A stretch of DNA of 64,000 bases from Ovis canadensis (Eukaryota; Chordata; Mammalia; Artiodactyla; Bovidae), in contig NC_091255.1 of NCBI RefSeq assembly GCF_042477335.2, forward strand, positions 45,982,501 through 46,046,500, in the 5' to 3' direction. This document shows positions 34,601 to 45,987 of the stretch, piece by piece (the first letter of the stretch is position 1; each line of letters starts with the position of its first letter). Both the position numbers and the translations under genes were made by a program. The notes below the pieces were generated by a model. The model had not been told where the DNA came from. It saw only the letters and a list, made by a program, of their open reading frames with translations, and did no database searches.

Positions 34601-37600
34601 GGTATTTGTTTCCTCTGCAAAGGATCAAACCTACTGTAGAGGATGTGGCTCAGGCAGCATCCAGCTGTGTGAAAGATACAAAGAAAAATGGGGAAACTCA
34701 GGGTCCACTCGGAGCCACAGACTATCCCCAGAACTTTCCCCAACACCGTAGGTTCAATAATAAAAATCAGCACTTAGAACTAAATTCTCTTCCTCCAGCT
34801 GTGATTATCAAACAAGATTTCTCTTCTCCAAGGGAGGAAAACCTTAACTGACTCAGTTATATTTCTTCATCTGCAAAGGCTCCTAGGCACTTAAGTCTGC
34901 TCAGAATTTAAACAGCAAGAGGAAAAAGAACCTGCAATCCAATGCCTCCATTTATAGTCCCCACCTTGTCCTGGTGGCATCCTTTGTTATCTTTTAGCCT
35001 TCAGTTCTTTGGAATAGCAAGCTCAAATGGTATCAACATGACATCAACTCTGGGATGCCAGGGACTAGTGTATAACACTGATACTTAACTAAGGACAAGA
35101 TGTCCCAGGAAAAAATTTCCAACCACATAAAAAGGAAAATCTCAATTTAAAGGGAAACCTATTTAAAACAAAAGAGACACACAAAAAATACCAAATCTGA
35201 ATTTTTACTGTAAGAAATATGATATGAGGAATTTTCATTTAAACAACACAAGATTCAGGTAATCCAATTTCTTCCTAATATCAGTTTAAGTGAAAATTCA
35301 TCTCTAAGGTAGAGTAATCAGTGACAGGAAGTCTAGGTATCTATGCCAGAGGAATTTAAGCTTTCTCTGTGTTTGTGTGTGGACAAGACAGGAATAGTCT
35401 TTGGGGTGGAAGGGATATTCAAAGGATCAGTAAGGACAGGAGCCTAAGCAAGGCCCTGCAACTACAAACACTGCTCACTCAAGCTTCCCCATCCCCAACC
35501 ATCTTTTCATCTGATTTAGAGCACCACACTTAAAGGTCAAGAATGGCAGGATAGGGGAAGAGTTGGGTAGTACAATAGGATGTCCATATAATTTATTATC
35601 CAAACTGGAGCATTTTTGAGGGAAAGAGAGCCCTATTAATAGTTAGGCTTGGACAACAGGCATAAACTGGGATTTTCCAAGCCAACTAGAACCTTTGGCA
35701 CCCCAAAAACAAATAACCTGTTCAAGACTCTGCTCCACCTCACTGTGTCACCTTGGGCAAGCCACTTACTCTCTTGCAGTTTTGATTTATTCACTTATAT
35801 AATCAAAGATGTGAATTGGATAATCTCTTTTAGGCTCTTCCAACTTTATGGCCCCAATTTCCCCAAACCCCAAGGTACATACCTTTGTCATGTCAACAGT
35901 ATCAGGTACAACGAACATTCCTGGAGGAGGCTCCTTATAAATGGACATGATATCCCTGTATAACACCAAGAGGAAGTGGAAGGGAGTGAGGGAGAGGAGA
36001 AAAAAGGGAATCCCTTGAGCAGGATAGTTGTCACCTCAGTGAGGCCAGGGTTTGAAAAGGTGGTGCTTGGTATCACAAATGTTTGCACTGTCTTGTTGGC
36101 TGAGAAATCTCAGCTGAGGGAGTACTTGTCAGGCAAGCAGAGAGCAAATTATTATCAAAGGGGCATTGTTTCCTCAGGGGGAGGGTAGTGGGGGGGGGGG
36201 AATCAGAGATCCCAATGGCATCAGATGTCACCCTGGAAAAGCCACATCCCATTTACTCTCACTTCCTCCCACATGGCACTTCATTCACTCCCCACCTCCG
36301 AGATTCCCAGGTACTACTCCTGAATGCTAAATGAAGACTTTTCAGTTACTAGGAAGGCTTAATTCCATTAAAAATCCAATTCTATAAACCACACAGTAGA
36401 TCGTTGTTGGCATGTGGATTATATGAAGCAAGTGAACTAACAGGGAGCAATAACAGCCTTCTTGACCAGGAGACTAATAGGGTACAAATGTCCTCAGGCT
36501 GGGGAAGGGATCCTCTGAAATTGCTGAGAATTGCACATGTGGAAGAGGTCATGTAACCATTACTATATAAGATGAGAAAACTTCTAGGTCATAGCTCATG
36601 AACTAGAACGGATCAGTTGTGAGCAAGGGTCTACAGAAGAATGTTCTAGTTGGAAAGTTTAGGGACTTGCTCTTGAAATGAGTTTGAGCAAGCTCCTGGA
36701 GTTGGTGATAGACAGGGAAGCCTGGTGTGCTGCAGTTCATGGGGTTGCAAAGAGTTAGGACACGAGTGAGTGACTGGACTGAACTGAACTGAGGGTACAT
36801 AGGGGGCATTAAAAAGTGCAAATAAGCAACAGAGTAAAGGAAAAGAAGTATTGGCAGAACTGAGTGGTATGTTAGGACTGGAAGGCTGAAAATGGCCAAA
36901 GGACTACAAGAGTTGAGGAGTGCTGAATTTAACTTAGCGGTGGCAACCTCGATGGAGTCGGCAAACTGTGTCAGGCACTGAGCCAGGTACTTTACACACA
37001 GTATGCTGTTTAATTTTCAGAACAATCAGTAGGTAGAAACATCTGAAGGAACCTGGAATGTGGGGAATGTGATTACCCAGATGAGGATGACTGTGATGGG
37101 GGCATGGGGAGAGAATCTGGTTGTCAGCAAACAGGTTTCAGGACTGACAGTAGCTAAAAAGCATTCCCTTTTCCTCTGTGATAGGTACTATACGCTAACC
37201 AATTTCGCAAAAACACTATCTATTAAATGATATGATCTAAGACCAGTCACCCAAGAAATAAGCACAGAAGGGACCTGGACCTTTGTTCCTATATTTGAAC
37301 TGGGTATATTGGCTTCAGAAAGTAAATCACATGACTCAGGGGAAAGACTACAGAAAACAAAGTCTTGAGTGGGATATTACAAGCAAAAGTGAGACTAGGG
37401 GTGGGGGCTGAGTGTGAAGGAAGCTTGAGTTCCTGGAACAGGTGTGAGAACAGACAGTTTTGCGATTCTAGAAAAGTGGTTCAAGGGAAGGCTGCTGGCA
37501 TATGGGGGAAGAGACCTAGACTTGGGGAAGGGTCTCTGAGGAGGGGGTTTGAGGAGGCCGGGAATAAAAAGCCAGACTGGTCTGGAGTCTCAGCCCGGGC

Positions 37601-38393
37601 AAAGCAAGCTGTGTATTACAAACGGGGCTCGGGAGGAGACGACACAGGGGACCGCTGGGTGGGGCCTCCCGGCAGCATCTAGCAAAGCTGGGGTGGGGAA
37701 GAGGGGACTGAGGCGGTGCAGAGGGCGGGAGGGGGTGTTACTGAAGCGCGAAAGGGTCGGGTTTCGGGCGGGAGGTCGGGTGGTGTGGGGGAGGGTGTCC
37801 GGACTGGAGACCAAGGGCTCAAGAGAGGTTACTGAGGGGCGGGGTCGGACCTGGACAGCCTAGGAGGGGCTTGGTGCTTGTGGGGCGGGGGGAAAGAGGA
37901 CTTGGATCCCGAAGCTCCAGGTAAGCAAGACGTGGGCCTTGGAGTTGGGCCACCGCGAGGGCAGCGCGGAGGCAGCGGGGGTTGGGGGGGTGGTAGTGGG
38001 AAAAGGTAGGGGGGGCGGGGAAGGTCGAGTCCCGGAGCTCGGGGCTGGGGGAGGAAAAACCCCGGCTCACCGCTTGATCCGGAGTAGACACTGCGGCGCG
38101 GTTCGCTCGCCGTCCCAGTCGGAGCTGAGTGTGGGGTCCCAGTGGCTAAGGAGCGCGGCCCCGTGGGCAGCGGCCGAGGGCGGGAGCCCCGGCAGCGGAG
38201 CCAGGCCGCTCCCCGGCCCCCCGGCCCCGCCCGCTGCCGCCGCCGCCGCCCACACATCCGGCAGGAAAGGCGGCCCGAACCCGCCGCCGCTGCCGCTAAC
38301 ACCGACAACACCGGTAACGCCGCTTGCCCCAGGGCCCGCCGCCCCGGCGCCTGCTGTCGCCGTCGCCGCCTCTTCAGTCGGACTCTCCGCCAT
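25454..38393 (-). CDS. UBE2Z: UBE2Z (USE1), UBA6-specific E2 conjugating enzyme, 7 coding exons
   Basis: Minus-strand coding exons: 38071-38393, 35883-35955, 33816-34003, 31392-31503, 28946-29058, 28085-28175, 25454-25624; 1,071 nt, 356 aa, two more than I recall for human, the difference lying in the low-complexity N-terminus. UBE2Z accepts ubiquitin or FAT10 from the E1 UBA6 and passes it to substrates. Residues 1-95 are Ala/Gly/Pro-rich. The UBC core spans about 100-250. The catalytic cysteine is Cys190 in [10 protein letters not shown]. Where most E2s have His-Pro-Asn, this protein reads Asn-Pro-Asn, as the human protein does. A UBE2Z-specific C-terminal extension ends in an acidic/serine stretch ([13 protein letters not shown]) and HGSLRV. 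All introns are GT-AG. Converges on SNF8; its promoter is a large CpG island. Confidence 0.98.
25983..26192 (+). repeat. Bov-tA SINE
   Basis: Head 'gttctctgtggcttagatgg', body 'cctggagaaggaaactgcaa', tail 'cagacatgactgagtgacta'. Antisense to UBE2Z. Confidence 0.88.
26380..26649 (+). repeat. Bov-A2 SINE, full dimer
   Basis: Two related monomers ('agagaaggcaatggcaccct...' and 'ggagaaggaaacggcaaccc...') joined by the CACTTTCACTTTCAC linker, ending in AGCAGCAGCAGC. This is the complete Bov-A2 arrangement. Confidence 0.93.
26861..26910. repeat. 18-bp tandem repeat, 2.8 copies
   Basis: Unit CTGCCTCTCCCATAATGC at 26861-26878, repeated at 26879-26896 with one change and partly at 26897-26910. Confidence 0.9.
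28085..28175 (-). CDS. UBE2Z: UBE2Z coding exon 6
   Basis: Last base of Arg270, then residues 271-300 ([20 protein letters not shown]...). Donor GTAACA, acceptor CTTTCCAG. Confidence 0.97.
28176..28945 (-). other. UBE2Z intron 5
   Basis: Unique sequence with a short L1 3'-end trace near 28490-28535 ('cacctgaaacattgtacatg'). Confidence 0.6.
28946..29058 (-). CDS. UBE2Z: UBE2Z coding exon 5
   Basis: Residues 233-269 plus two bases of Arg270: [20 protein letters not shown] and [14 protein letters not shown]. Donor GTATGT. Confidence 0.97.
29059..31391 (-). other. UBE2Z intron 4
   Basis: Contains a Bov-tA at 30208-30420 and a MIR remnant at about 30710-30885; otherwise unique. Confidence 0.7.
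30208..30420 (+). repeat. Bov-tA SINE
   Basis: 'gggcttcctaatggcgctag' head through 'ggacacaactgaagcgactt' tail; lies antisense in the UBE2Z intron. Confidence 0.88.
31392..31503 (-). CDS. UBE2Z: UBE2Z coding exon 4
   Basis: Third base of Gly195, then residues 196-232: [20 protein letters not shown] and onward to the ..EPGFEQ end. Part of the E2 core just after the active site. Donor GTAAGG. Confidence 0.97.
31504..33815 (-). other. UBE2Z intron 3 with MER5A-like element
   Basis: Mostly unique DNA. About 33445-33610 matches the MER5A pattern ('agtggttctccaacagtctg', 'tcacctggagagcctg', 'gggtggggcccagattctg'). Confidence 0.65.
33816..34003 (-). CDS. UBE2Z: UBE2Z coding exon 3 (active-site exon)
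   Basis: Residues 133-194 plus two bases of Gly195. Encodes [16 protein letters not shown], the NPN motif and the catalytic cysteine (Cys190). Acceptor TTTGCAG, donor GTAAGA. Confidence 0.98.
34004..35882 (-). other. UBE2Z intron 2
   Basis: Unique sequence throughout, no bovid SINE recognised. An open frame at 34516-34851 on the plus strand shows no recognisable protein and is taken as chance. Confidence 0.6.
35883..35955 (-). CDS. UBE2Z: UBE2Z coding exon 2
   Basis: Third base of Arg108, then residues 109-132 ([20 protein letters not shown]...). Acceptor TATACAG, donor GTATGT. Confidence 0.97.
35956..38070 (-). other. UBE2Z intron 1
   Basis: Contains a BovB 3' fragment (36662-36795) and, toward exon 1, the downstream half of the CpG island (from about 37,530). 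Confidence 0.7.
36662..36795 (+). mobile_element. BovB LINE 3' end, short
   Basis: 'gaaatgagtttgagcaagct ... gggttgcaaagagttaggac ... gactgaactgaactgag', the last part of BovB; severely 5' truncated. Confidence 0.85.
38071..38393 (-). CDS. UBE2Z: UBE2Z coding exon 1
   Basis: Residues 1-107 plus two bases of Arg108. Start ATG at 38391-38393 gives [20 protein letters not shown], the known N-terminus. Very GC-rich, with Ala and Gly runs encoded by GCN/GGN. Ends ...[12 protein letters not shown]. Donor GTGAGC. Confidence 0.96.
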
Positions 38394-38700
38394 CGCTCCT
38401 TCGCTTCCGGGACTGCTAGGCAGCACGTCCGCCGACCAGAGCGGCCGCTGCTCCCTCCCGTGCCTGCACCACCGAGAGCCGGGCCAGAGTGTCCCCACCC
38501 TCCGCTTCCCCGGGCCGGGCGGCGCTGGCTCCGCCCGCCCCCTCCCAGAGCAGCGAGAAGCGCTCTGCAAGAGCGTCCACCCACAGTCCTCCAGAGAGGG
38601 TGGGGGTCGGAGCTCACCGGGCAAGAGTGTGTACTGGGCCTGCGCGGATCCCGCGCTTTGGGAGAGAGGGTCCTGAGGCTGGTTGGAACTCCTAGGTGTG
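38394..38700 (-). promoter_or_regulatory. UBE2Z: UBE2Z CpG-island promoter and 5'UTR
   Basis: Very CpG-dense sequence upstream of the start codon, with GC boxes (CTCCGCCCGCCCCCTCCC near 38530-38550) and a CTTCCGGG ETS-like site near 38404. No TATA box seen. The start site is not determined. The island extends into intron 1. Confidence 0.75.
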
Positions 38701-39640
38701 GTTGGGTGCCCAACTCCAAGGAATATTTTGTTTTCAAGCGTTGAAAGGGAAAGAGAGGAGGACCATTGACCACATTTAGGAACGCGACCCTCAGACCTGC
38801 GCAAGGGGGAGGACTGAGGCTCCAGCTTCTTTGTGGGGAGGCCCTGAATAGAGGAGTTGACTCGCTTAGGGCCCTTCCTGTCCGAAACTGTGATTTATTT
38901 TTCCTGCACCCTCACTCACGGAGGGCAGGCTGCCATTGCCCCCTGCCTGCAACACAAGCAAGAGGAAGGAAGGAAGGAATCAGAAATTGCTAGTGGGAAA
39001 ACTACCTCGTTTTAGATTTTATTCGATGTATATTTATGAAGGGCCTGCTAAATGCCAGGCACTTTTGCTAGGCGTTGCCATAGGGATATTGAAACAGACC
39101 TAGAGAAGCTTGATTAAAAAAAAAAAAAAAATCAAGCCTCCTGACTCCACGCTCAGCATTTCTTCCCACAAATCTTTGAATATGCAGGACTCAAGGGGAT
39201 GTGAGTTTAAATCCTGGAAGGATTTCTCAGGGCTTTATTGAGATATGTAAGCTGAAAAAACACTACGGGCTAAGGAACACAAGCTATCAAGGAAAAAAAG
39301 TCTTCCCTTTTCTTCCTAGCAAGAGTACAGGATCATAATCTAGCACTCCCAGCGGGGCCTGGGGCAGCACTGAGTAACCATACTGATATTTCTGCAGGAA
39401 AGCATATGAATATTCATACTAGTTGGGTAATTTATGAATATTCATACTAAAACAAATAGCTTTACTTTATATTCTTGCCGCCAAATTTGTTCGTAAAAAG
39501 GAAGTCCTGTCTTCACTGTTTTGTGAATTTTCCAACAAGGGACTGTGGAGCTGAATGATAATAGCCAGCATTTATTGGGAATTAAAATATTGTGTTAACA
39601 TTTATTGAGTAAAGAAAAAAAGAAAAAAAAAACATTTATT
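38700..39640. other. UBE2Z upstream unique sequence
   Basis: No gene or bovid repeat seen. Contains an A14 run near 39117-39131 and two copies of a palindromic ATGAATATTCAT. Confidence 0.6.
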
Positions 39641-39649
39641 GAGTGCCTA

Positions 39650-40270
39650 ATAGTGGAAACAGTGTCAGACTTTATTTTTGGGGGCTCCAAAATCACTGCA
39701 GATGGTGATTGCAGCCATGAAATTAAAAGACGCTTACTCCGTGGAAGAAAAGTTATGACCAACCTAGATAGCATATTCAAAAGCAGAGATATTACTTTGC
39801 CAACAAAGGTCCGTCTCCTCAAGGCTATGGTTTTTCCTGTGGTCATGTATGGATGTAAGAGTTGGACTGTGAAGAAAGCTGAGTGCCGAAGAATTGATGG
39901 TTTTGAACTGTGGTGTTGGAGGAGACTTGAGAGTCTCTTGGACTGCAAGGAAATCCAACCAGTCCATTCTAAAGGAGATCGGCTCTGGGTGTTCATTGGA
40001 AGGACTGATGCTGAAGCTGAAACTCCAGTACTTTGGCCACCTCATGCGAAGAGTTGACTCATTGGAAGAGACTCTGATGCTGGGAGGGATTGGGGGCAGG
40101 AGGAGAAGGGGACGACAGAGGATGAGATGGCTGGATGGCATCACCGACTCAATGGACGTGAGTGTGAGTGAACTCTGGGAGATGGTGATGGACAGGGAGG
40201 CCTGGCGTGCTGCAATTCATGGGGTCGCAAAGAGTTGGACACGACTGAGCAACTGAACTGAACTGAACTG
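39650..40270 (+). mobile_element. BovB LINE 3' fragment
   Basis: Plus-oriented C-terminal BovB text ('VETVSDFIFGGSKITADGD') with frameshifts between 39605-40057 and 39894-40256. It ends in the typical ACTGAACTGAACTGAACTGAA tail. Confidence 0.93.
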
Positions 40271-41190
40271 AATATGTGCCAAGGGCTCTATATATTTTGT
40301 CTTGTTTATTCCTTTCAACAAACTTGTGAAGTGAGTATTGTTATTAGTCCCTTCTGATAGGTGGCATATTGTTACAGCTTGGAACTCTCTGACACTATCA
40401 TATTATACCTTATACTAATTATGGTACATAAAAGTACAACTAATTTGATACCTATTGCTTCCTACTCTCTACCCCTGTTTCTTGGGACTTTAGATCATGT
40501 ATTATCTATGAATCTAGCAGGGACCCTGTCATAAACTTAGGTACTTAACATGAAGCAAAATGAATTGATATGCTATACAGATTTCATGTTTTGTTGGTAT
40601 AGTGTTTTACCTCTCTATAATAAAAATGCCCAAATATCTGTGAAAGGATTCTCAAGAAACTGGTAACAGTGGTTGCCTCTTGATGGTTTGGTTGCAACAT
40701 ACATACATAGGTACACACACATATTCACACACTTGTACCTTTTATATGTGCTGTGCATCTATTGCCTATTCAAAGTATACATTTCATTTGTTTTTCAAGG
40801 ATTCCAGAATTTTTCTTGGTTATTAGTTACTTAGTAAGATGATCAAAAGTCAACTCACAGGGTAAAACCTCACACAAAGAAAAACACTACATAGCTTCTC
40901 CAGGGCTACAGACTGCAGAGACCCATGGGTGAGATTCTCTTCCCTCCCACCCTCAGGGAGTCCCTTAGTGAGTCTCTTCCTTATTACTGGAACATTGTTT
41001 TCAAGTATAAGGTCCATCAGCAATGGGACAATGACAGAAAACACAGCCTTAGAGAATGAGGTTCAACCTTTGATCTGCAGCACTCTGCAAATATCCTCTC
41101 TGAGCCAATTTCTGCATCCATAGAATGGTGATAAATTATTACCTTTCAGGGTTTTTCTGAAGATTAAGTGTGGCACTTTTAGATGTGTTT
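40270..41190. other. unique intergenic sequence
   Basis: AT-rich, with an imperfect CATA/CACA microsatellite near 40698-40732. No gene recognised. Confidence 0.5.
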
Positions 41191-41197
41191 TGCAAAG

Positions 41198-41394
41198 TGG
41201 TAAGCATTGTAAAGCGTCTGCCTCCAATGAGGGAGACCTGGGTTTGATCCCTGGGTCGGGAAGATCCCCTGGAGAAGGAAATGGCAACCCACTCCAGTAT
41301 TCTTGCCTGGAGAATCCCATGGACGGAGGAGCCTGGTAGGCTACAGTCCATGGGGTCGCAAAGAGTCGGACACGACTGAGAGACTTCACCTTCA
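41198..41394 (+). repeat. Bov-tA SINE
   Basis: 'gtaaagcgtctgcctccaat ... gggtttgatccctgggtcgg ... cggacacgactgagagactt'; a relatively young-looking copy. Confidence 0.9.
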
Positions 41395-41814
41395 AGCATT
41401 GTCTAAATAGTTGGCACTTCACTTGCCCATGTACCTTTTCTGAGCCTGTGCTCATAATTTTCTTTACCTGGAATACTCTTTCCGTTCATTAGGGAAAATC
41501 CTAGTTATTTAAACTCTCTATGCTTCTATTCCTCATCCTAATATTCCTAATATTCCTAATATTAATATTCCTAATATTGATAAAGTAATAGCAGTTATAA
41601 AGAAGAGATAATGTGATAGTGAATGTACACAATACCTGGCCAGAGTAAGTGTTCAGTAATTATTATTTCTTATTGTTCTTACTCATTGTCAAGGCTGGCT
41701 GTAATATTACTTTCTCTGCCAAGCGTTAACACCTCCAGGCATATTATTAATATTATTACTAATTAGCCATTTAAAATGATTCCATCCTCTGAAGTAACTC
41801 AGATTTTTGTTATA

Positions 41815-42092
41815 GCTGCTGCTGCTGCTAAGTCGCTTCAGTCATGTCGGACTCTGTGTGACCCCATAGACGGCAGCCCACCAGGCTCCCCGTCCCTGGG
41901 ATTCTCCAGGCAAGAACACTGGAGTGGGTTGCCATTTCCTTCTCCAATGTGTGAAAATGAAAAGTGAAAGTGAAGTCGCTCAGTCGTGTCCAACTCTTAG
42001 CGACCCCATGGACTGCAGCCTACAAGGCTCCTCCACCCATGGGATTTTCCAGGCGAGAGTACTGGAGTGGGGTGCCATTGCCTTCTCTTTTG
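41815..42092 (-). repeat. Bov-A2 SINE, full dimer
   Basis: Begins GCTGCTGCTGCTAAGTCGC, carries the GAAAAGTGAAAGTGAAG linker and ends 'ggggtgccattgccttctct'. Confidence 0.93.
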
Positions 42093-43145
42093 TTATAGCA
42101 CATCCTGCTTTTTATTTTAGTGGTTTTGTTACTCATCTGTCCATACATTCTCTGGGATATAAGCATGGAGTAACCTTCATCTTCAGGACTTGACAGTCTG
42201 TGTGATTATTGAAGAAATGATGAACGGAATGGAAATTAAGACATGGTAGCCAGTTGCCCTTCCCCTTACCATGGATCTTTAAGATTTCACTTCCTTTTCC
42301 TCAGAAATGCCTGTTTTCTTTCCAAAGGGCTGGCCAGCCTTGTACAAAGAATCAACTCGAGGCCTGAAGGGCTGCAACTGCTTAAAGGACCAGCTAACTC
42401 CCAAGGGAACTCCAGATGGCCTATAAACTGGGAAGAAGAAGGACCAGGGAGAGGCTAGCAGGACTTTGTGAACTGGCATTTCTTGGTCACGTGCTACTTT
42501 TTTCAAGGCAATACCTGGCGCTTTTCCCTGGCAGCTTGACCAGAGGGCAAGAGTGGTTTTTGGAGCCAGTCCCATGGCCTCTGGGGATAGATGACACAAC
42601 CAAGCAATCTCCCTGGGAGAACTGGGAGATGGGAACTTGGATCCAAGCCTCTTTCCTCCCCAGCACACTGGACTGCACTGAGCCATCTCTTAGTGCAGCA
42701 GTTTGGTAGCACCTTACTCATGGCAACCTGGCAAGCACACTTCCCCAGGACAGAGGCCAGCAAGTACCCTGGAGTTCAGGTCACCGCTGTGCCTCGACCC
42801 TCTCTATATCGATACATCGTGAAGGTGGTCCTTCCCCAAGATCCTGTGTCCCACTGCTGTCGGGAGTGCCTCTCCTCCCCAGTGCCTAGCCTTTTGTCTT
42901 GGGGTGCCGGGAACAGATGAAGAACTCCCACCCAGGTTGTAAATTGGGGATAAACGGAAAAATCAGAACTTGGACTGGGTATCTTGAGACTTCTGATTAT
43001 AAGTAATAATAGCTAAATTAAAAAAATTTAAGAATATATGTATTGTTATTACATATATCAATACATCTTTATATTACATATATTAATGCTATACATGTAT
43101 ATTAAAAATCTGTACATGTATATATTACATGTATTATCATTTGCA
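42093..43145. other. unique intergenic sequence with long chance ORFs
   Basis: Several overlapping open frames of 86-135 codons on both strands (42,243-42,920) match nothing I know and have no consistent coding pattern. An AT-rich TATA/CATG stretch follows at 43020-43145. Confidence 0.5.
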
Positions 43146-43149
43146 TATG

Positions 43150-43480
43150 TGAGTGAATGATAGTTGCTCGGTCATGTCCAACTCTTTGTGACCCCATGGA
43201 CTATAGCCTGCCAGGGTTACTATTTCCTTCTGCAAAAGGTCGTATTTTTGACATCTTAATAAAGGTCTTTATAAGATTCCTTCTAGAGGCCAGTGTTAGT
43301 CACTCAGTCCTGCTCGACTCTTTTTGACCCCATGGTCTGTCCATGGAATTCCCCAGGCAAGTGGGATTGCCTGGGTTGCCATTCCCTTCTCCAGGGAATC
43401 TTCCCAACCCTGGGATTGAACCCAGGTCTCCTGCATTGCAGGCAGATTCTCTGCCATCTGAGCTACCAGGGAAACCCAAT
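43150..43480 (-). repeat. two Bov-tA SINEs, first partial
   Basis: Partial copy at about 43150-43217 ('gttgctcggtcatgtccaac'), fuller copy at about 43290-43480 ending with the reversed tRNA-like head 'gagctaccagggaaaccc'. Confidence 0.85.
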
Positions 43481-43504
43481 ATTTCCCTGTATTATCTTAC
43501 TTTG

Positions 43505-43665
43505 TTGTCACAACCACCGTGAATTGATCTCATCCCCATTTTAGAGCTGAGAAAATCAAGGCTCAGGAGAGAAAATTAACTTCATAGGAAATGGCAGGGC
43601 TGAGATTTGCACTCCCTTGTAACTCACAAGTCCATGCTCTTTGCCACCATGCTTAAGGCCGTGGT
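43505..43665 (-). repeat. MIR SINE
   Basis: Reverse-complement MIR order: 'catccccattttagagctga', 'ggcagggctgagatttgcac', then 'aagtccatgctctttgccac'. Confidence 0.65.
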
Positions 43666-44272
43666 TACTCAATGTCGTTATTCCTCTGAGAGTATAATGA
43701 AACAAAGGACCCTCTCCCAAGAACAATGTACCCTTGTCTCCACTCAAATATTTTGCAGTAAGCAAAATGATCCCACCCATGAGCCATAGACCTTAAAGAA
43801 CCTCAATGGTCATGGACTATTTGCCTGACTCAGGCTAGGAACACATTCTCTCTTGACTCTGAGGTTCCATGGGCTCACGAACCACATTCCCAATCCTGCT
43901 GTTTTGGATCTGAAACCCCAGCAGTTTCAAAGCTGATTGGAACCCATGATGCCACTTGGGAAAATAAAGGTTCGAGGAACTTCACAGGAAGGAAAAGGCA
44001 ACCATCTTCCCTAAGGGCTGCTCCTGGCCCGAGGGTGCCAGCCTGACATCCCAAAAGGTTACCATATTCCATTTGCACACTAGCATTACCAGTTGATCAG
44101 TTGCTCTCTTGATGATACCTGAGCTACCACTTCAACCTCAGTCTGGTTCCTTCTCTTTGGCCCTGAAATTCCTGGGCTCTGCTTTAGGTTCTATCACTGG
44201 GTTGCTGTGGACAATCTTGAGTTACATAAGGGGGAGAGGCTATGAGGACAAGCAGCAGATTATGGTAGACCA

Positions 44273-44480
44273 ATAGTTCTCAACTGAGAGTGATTTTGTC
44301 CCCTAACTAGAAGACATTTGTCAATATCTGACATTTCACAGTTGGCTGTCACAATCGGGGAAGGGATGGTTGTCACTGGCATCTAGTGGGTAGAGACTAA
44401 GGATGTTGCTAAACATCTTCATACAATGAATTATCTGACCTCCAATGTGCCAGGTGAGCAAACCTCTGGGAGAAGACCAT
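44273..44480 (+). repeat. MER20-like hAT-Charlie DNA transposon
   Basis: 'agttctcaactgagagtgat', 'tggctgtcacaatcggggaa', 'ggcatctagtgggtagagac' and 'gctaaacatc' follow the MER20 pattern. 43,665-44,273 shows no recognisable element. Confidence 0.6.
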
Positions 44481-44732
44481 GATTATTGAATGTGAGGTGG
44501 TCTAGGATTGAAACCGTTGGCCTGCTATATGACCTTGAGCATGTCACTGACCTTAGATGACTCAGCACAGTGATTAGGGTACAGGTTCTGGAGTTTGAAT
44601 GACCAGCTGAATGACCTTCATAGGATTCCTTACCTCTGTGCCTCCCTCATTTTCCTTACCAATAGAGCAACTTATTTCCTAGGGATGTTAAGGTTATTAA
44701 TTGAAAATACTTATCATCATGCCTGTCATGCT

Positions 44733-45228
44733 ATGTTCAACCTAGAAAGCATATTAAAAAGCAGACATTACTTTGCCAACAAAGGTCCGTCTAGTCAAAG
44801 CTATGGTTTTTCCAGTAGTCATGTATGGATGTGAGAGGTGGACTATAAAGAAAGCCGAGTGCCAAAGAACTGATGCTTTTGAACTGTGGTGTTGGAAAAG
44901 ACTCTTAAGAGTCCCCCGGACTGCAAGGAGATCAAACCAGTCAATCTCAAAGGAAATCAGTCCTGAATACTCATTGGAAGGACTGATGCTGAAGATGATG
45001 CTTGAATACTTTGGCCACCTGATGTGAAGAACTGACTTCTTGGAAAAGACCCTGCTGCTGGGAAGGACTGAAGACAGAAGGGGACGACAGTGGATGAAAT
45101 GGTTGGATGACATCACCAACTCGATGGATGAGTTTGAGCAAGCTCTGGGAGTTGGTGGACAGGGAAGCCTGGCGTGCTTCAGTCCATGGGGTTGCAGGGT
45201 CAAGACACAAGTGAGCGACTGAACTGAT
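44733..45228 (+). mobile_element. BovB LINE 3' fragment
   Basis: Starts mid-element ('aacctagaaagcatattaaa') and ends 'gagcgactgaactgatgcct'. 44773-45027 retains part of the C-terminal frame. Confidence 0.92.
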
Positions 45229-45239
45229 GCCTGTCATGA

Positions 45240-45446
45240 AGCTTCCCTGATGGCTCAGATGGTAAAGAATCTGCCTGCGATACAAGAGACCCAAATTTGA
45301 TCCCTGGGTGGGGAAGATCCCCTGGAGAAGGAAATGGCAACTCACTCTAGTATTCTTGCCTGGAGAATTCCATGGACAGAGGAACCTGGTGGGGCTACAG
45401 TCCACGGAGTCATAAAGTTGGACATGACTGAGCAACACACACACAC
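45240..45446 (+). repeat. Bov-tA SINE with CA tail
   Basis: 'gcttccctgatggctcagat' to 'gacatgactgagcaaca', followed by an ACACACACACA microsatellite, a common SINE-tail outcome. The flanking 'atgcctgtcatg' (about 45227 and 45450) looks like its target-site duplication. Confidence 0.9.
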
Positions 45447-45987
45447 ATATGCCTGTCATGCAAGTGCCCAAATGTTAGCTGGTTTTATTACAACCAACAC
45501 TTGCCTCCTTGCTTTCCCTCTTCTTCAGCACATGGCTTGTCTACCCACAGAGCTGATAATTTGTGGCATTGTTCAGTATTGTTTCCACTCTGTTGATTTT
45601 CAGCGTTCCCCCAAACTCCTAGGAGAATGCTTAACACCTAAATACCTGCATGACTGTATTTAAATTGCATGTAAATTGAATTCATTCTTATTGACTCACA
45701 TTTTTTTTCTGTGTTTTAACCTTTGCTAGCTGCCCTTCAGCTGGAAGGTGTTAATTATTGTTTCTAGTTCACAGTTTTACAGTATATTTAAGTACCGCTT
45801 TCAAAAAGTGAGTCTCTTTTTGAGGCAGGTCATGTCTACCAGCACCCTTGATTCTGTGGATATATCAGCTTAGCTTTCTTTTACCTGGGTCATAAGTCCA
45901 CTTTGGCCAAGTGTGGGACACTGGCTGAGCGGAGACTGAGACCACAGGAAGATACTCTGAGGAGCTCTGAAAGCAGTTTGCTCACCC

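Noticed and set aside
34516-34851. 111-codon plus-strand open frame in UBE2Z intron 2
   Set aside because: No family resemblance and no supporting signals; consistent with chance.
37829-38804. Several long overlapping open frames (200-314 codons) on both strands over the UBE2Z first exon
   Set aside because: The region is an extreme CpG island with few stop codons. Only the frame starting at 38393 gives a known protein and a spliced continuation; the rest are composition artefacts.
42243-42920. Cluster of open frames of 86-135 codons between UBE2Z and ATP5MC1
   Set aside because: They overlap on both strands, match no known family, and lack splice or promoter signals in a consistent layout. 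A homology search could still change this.
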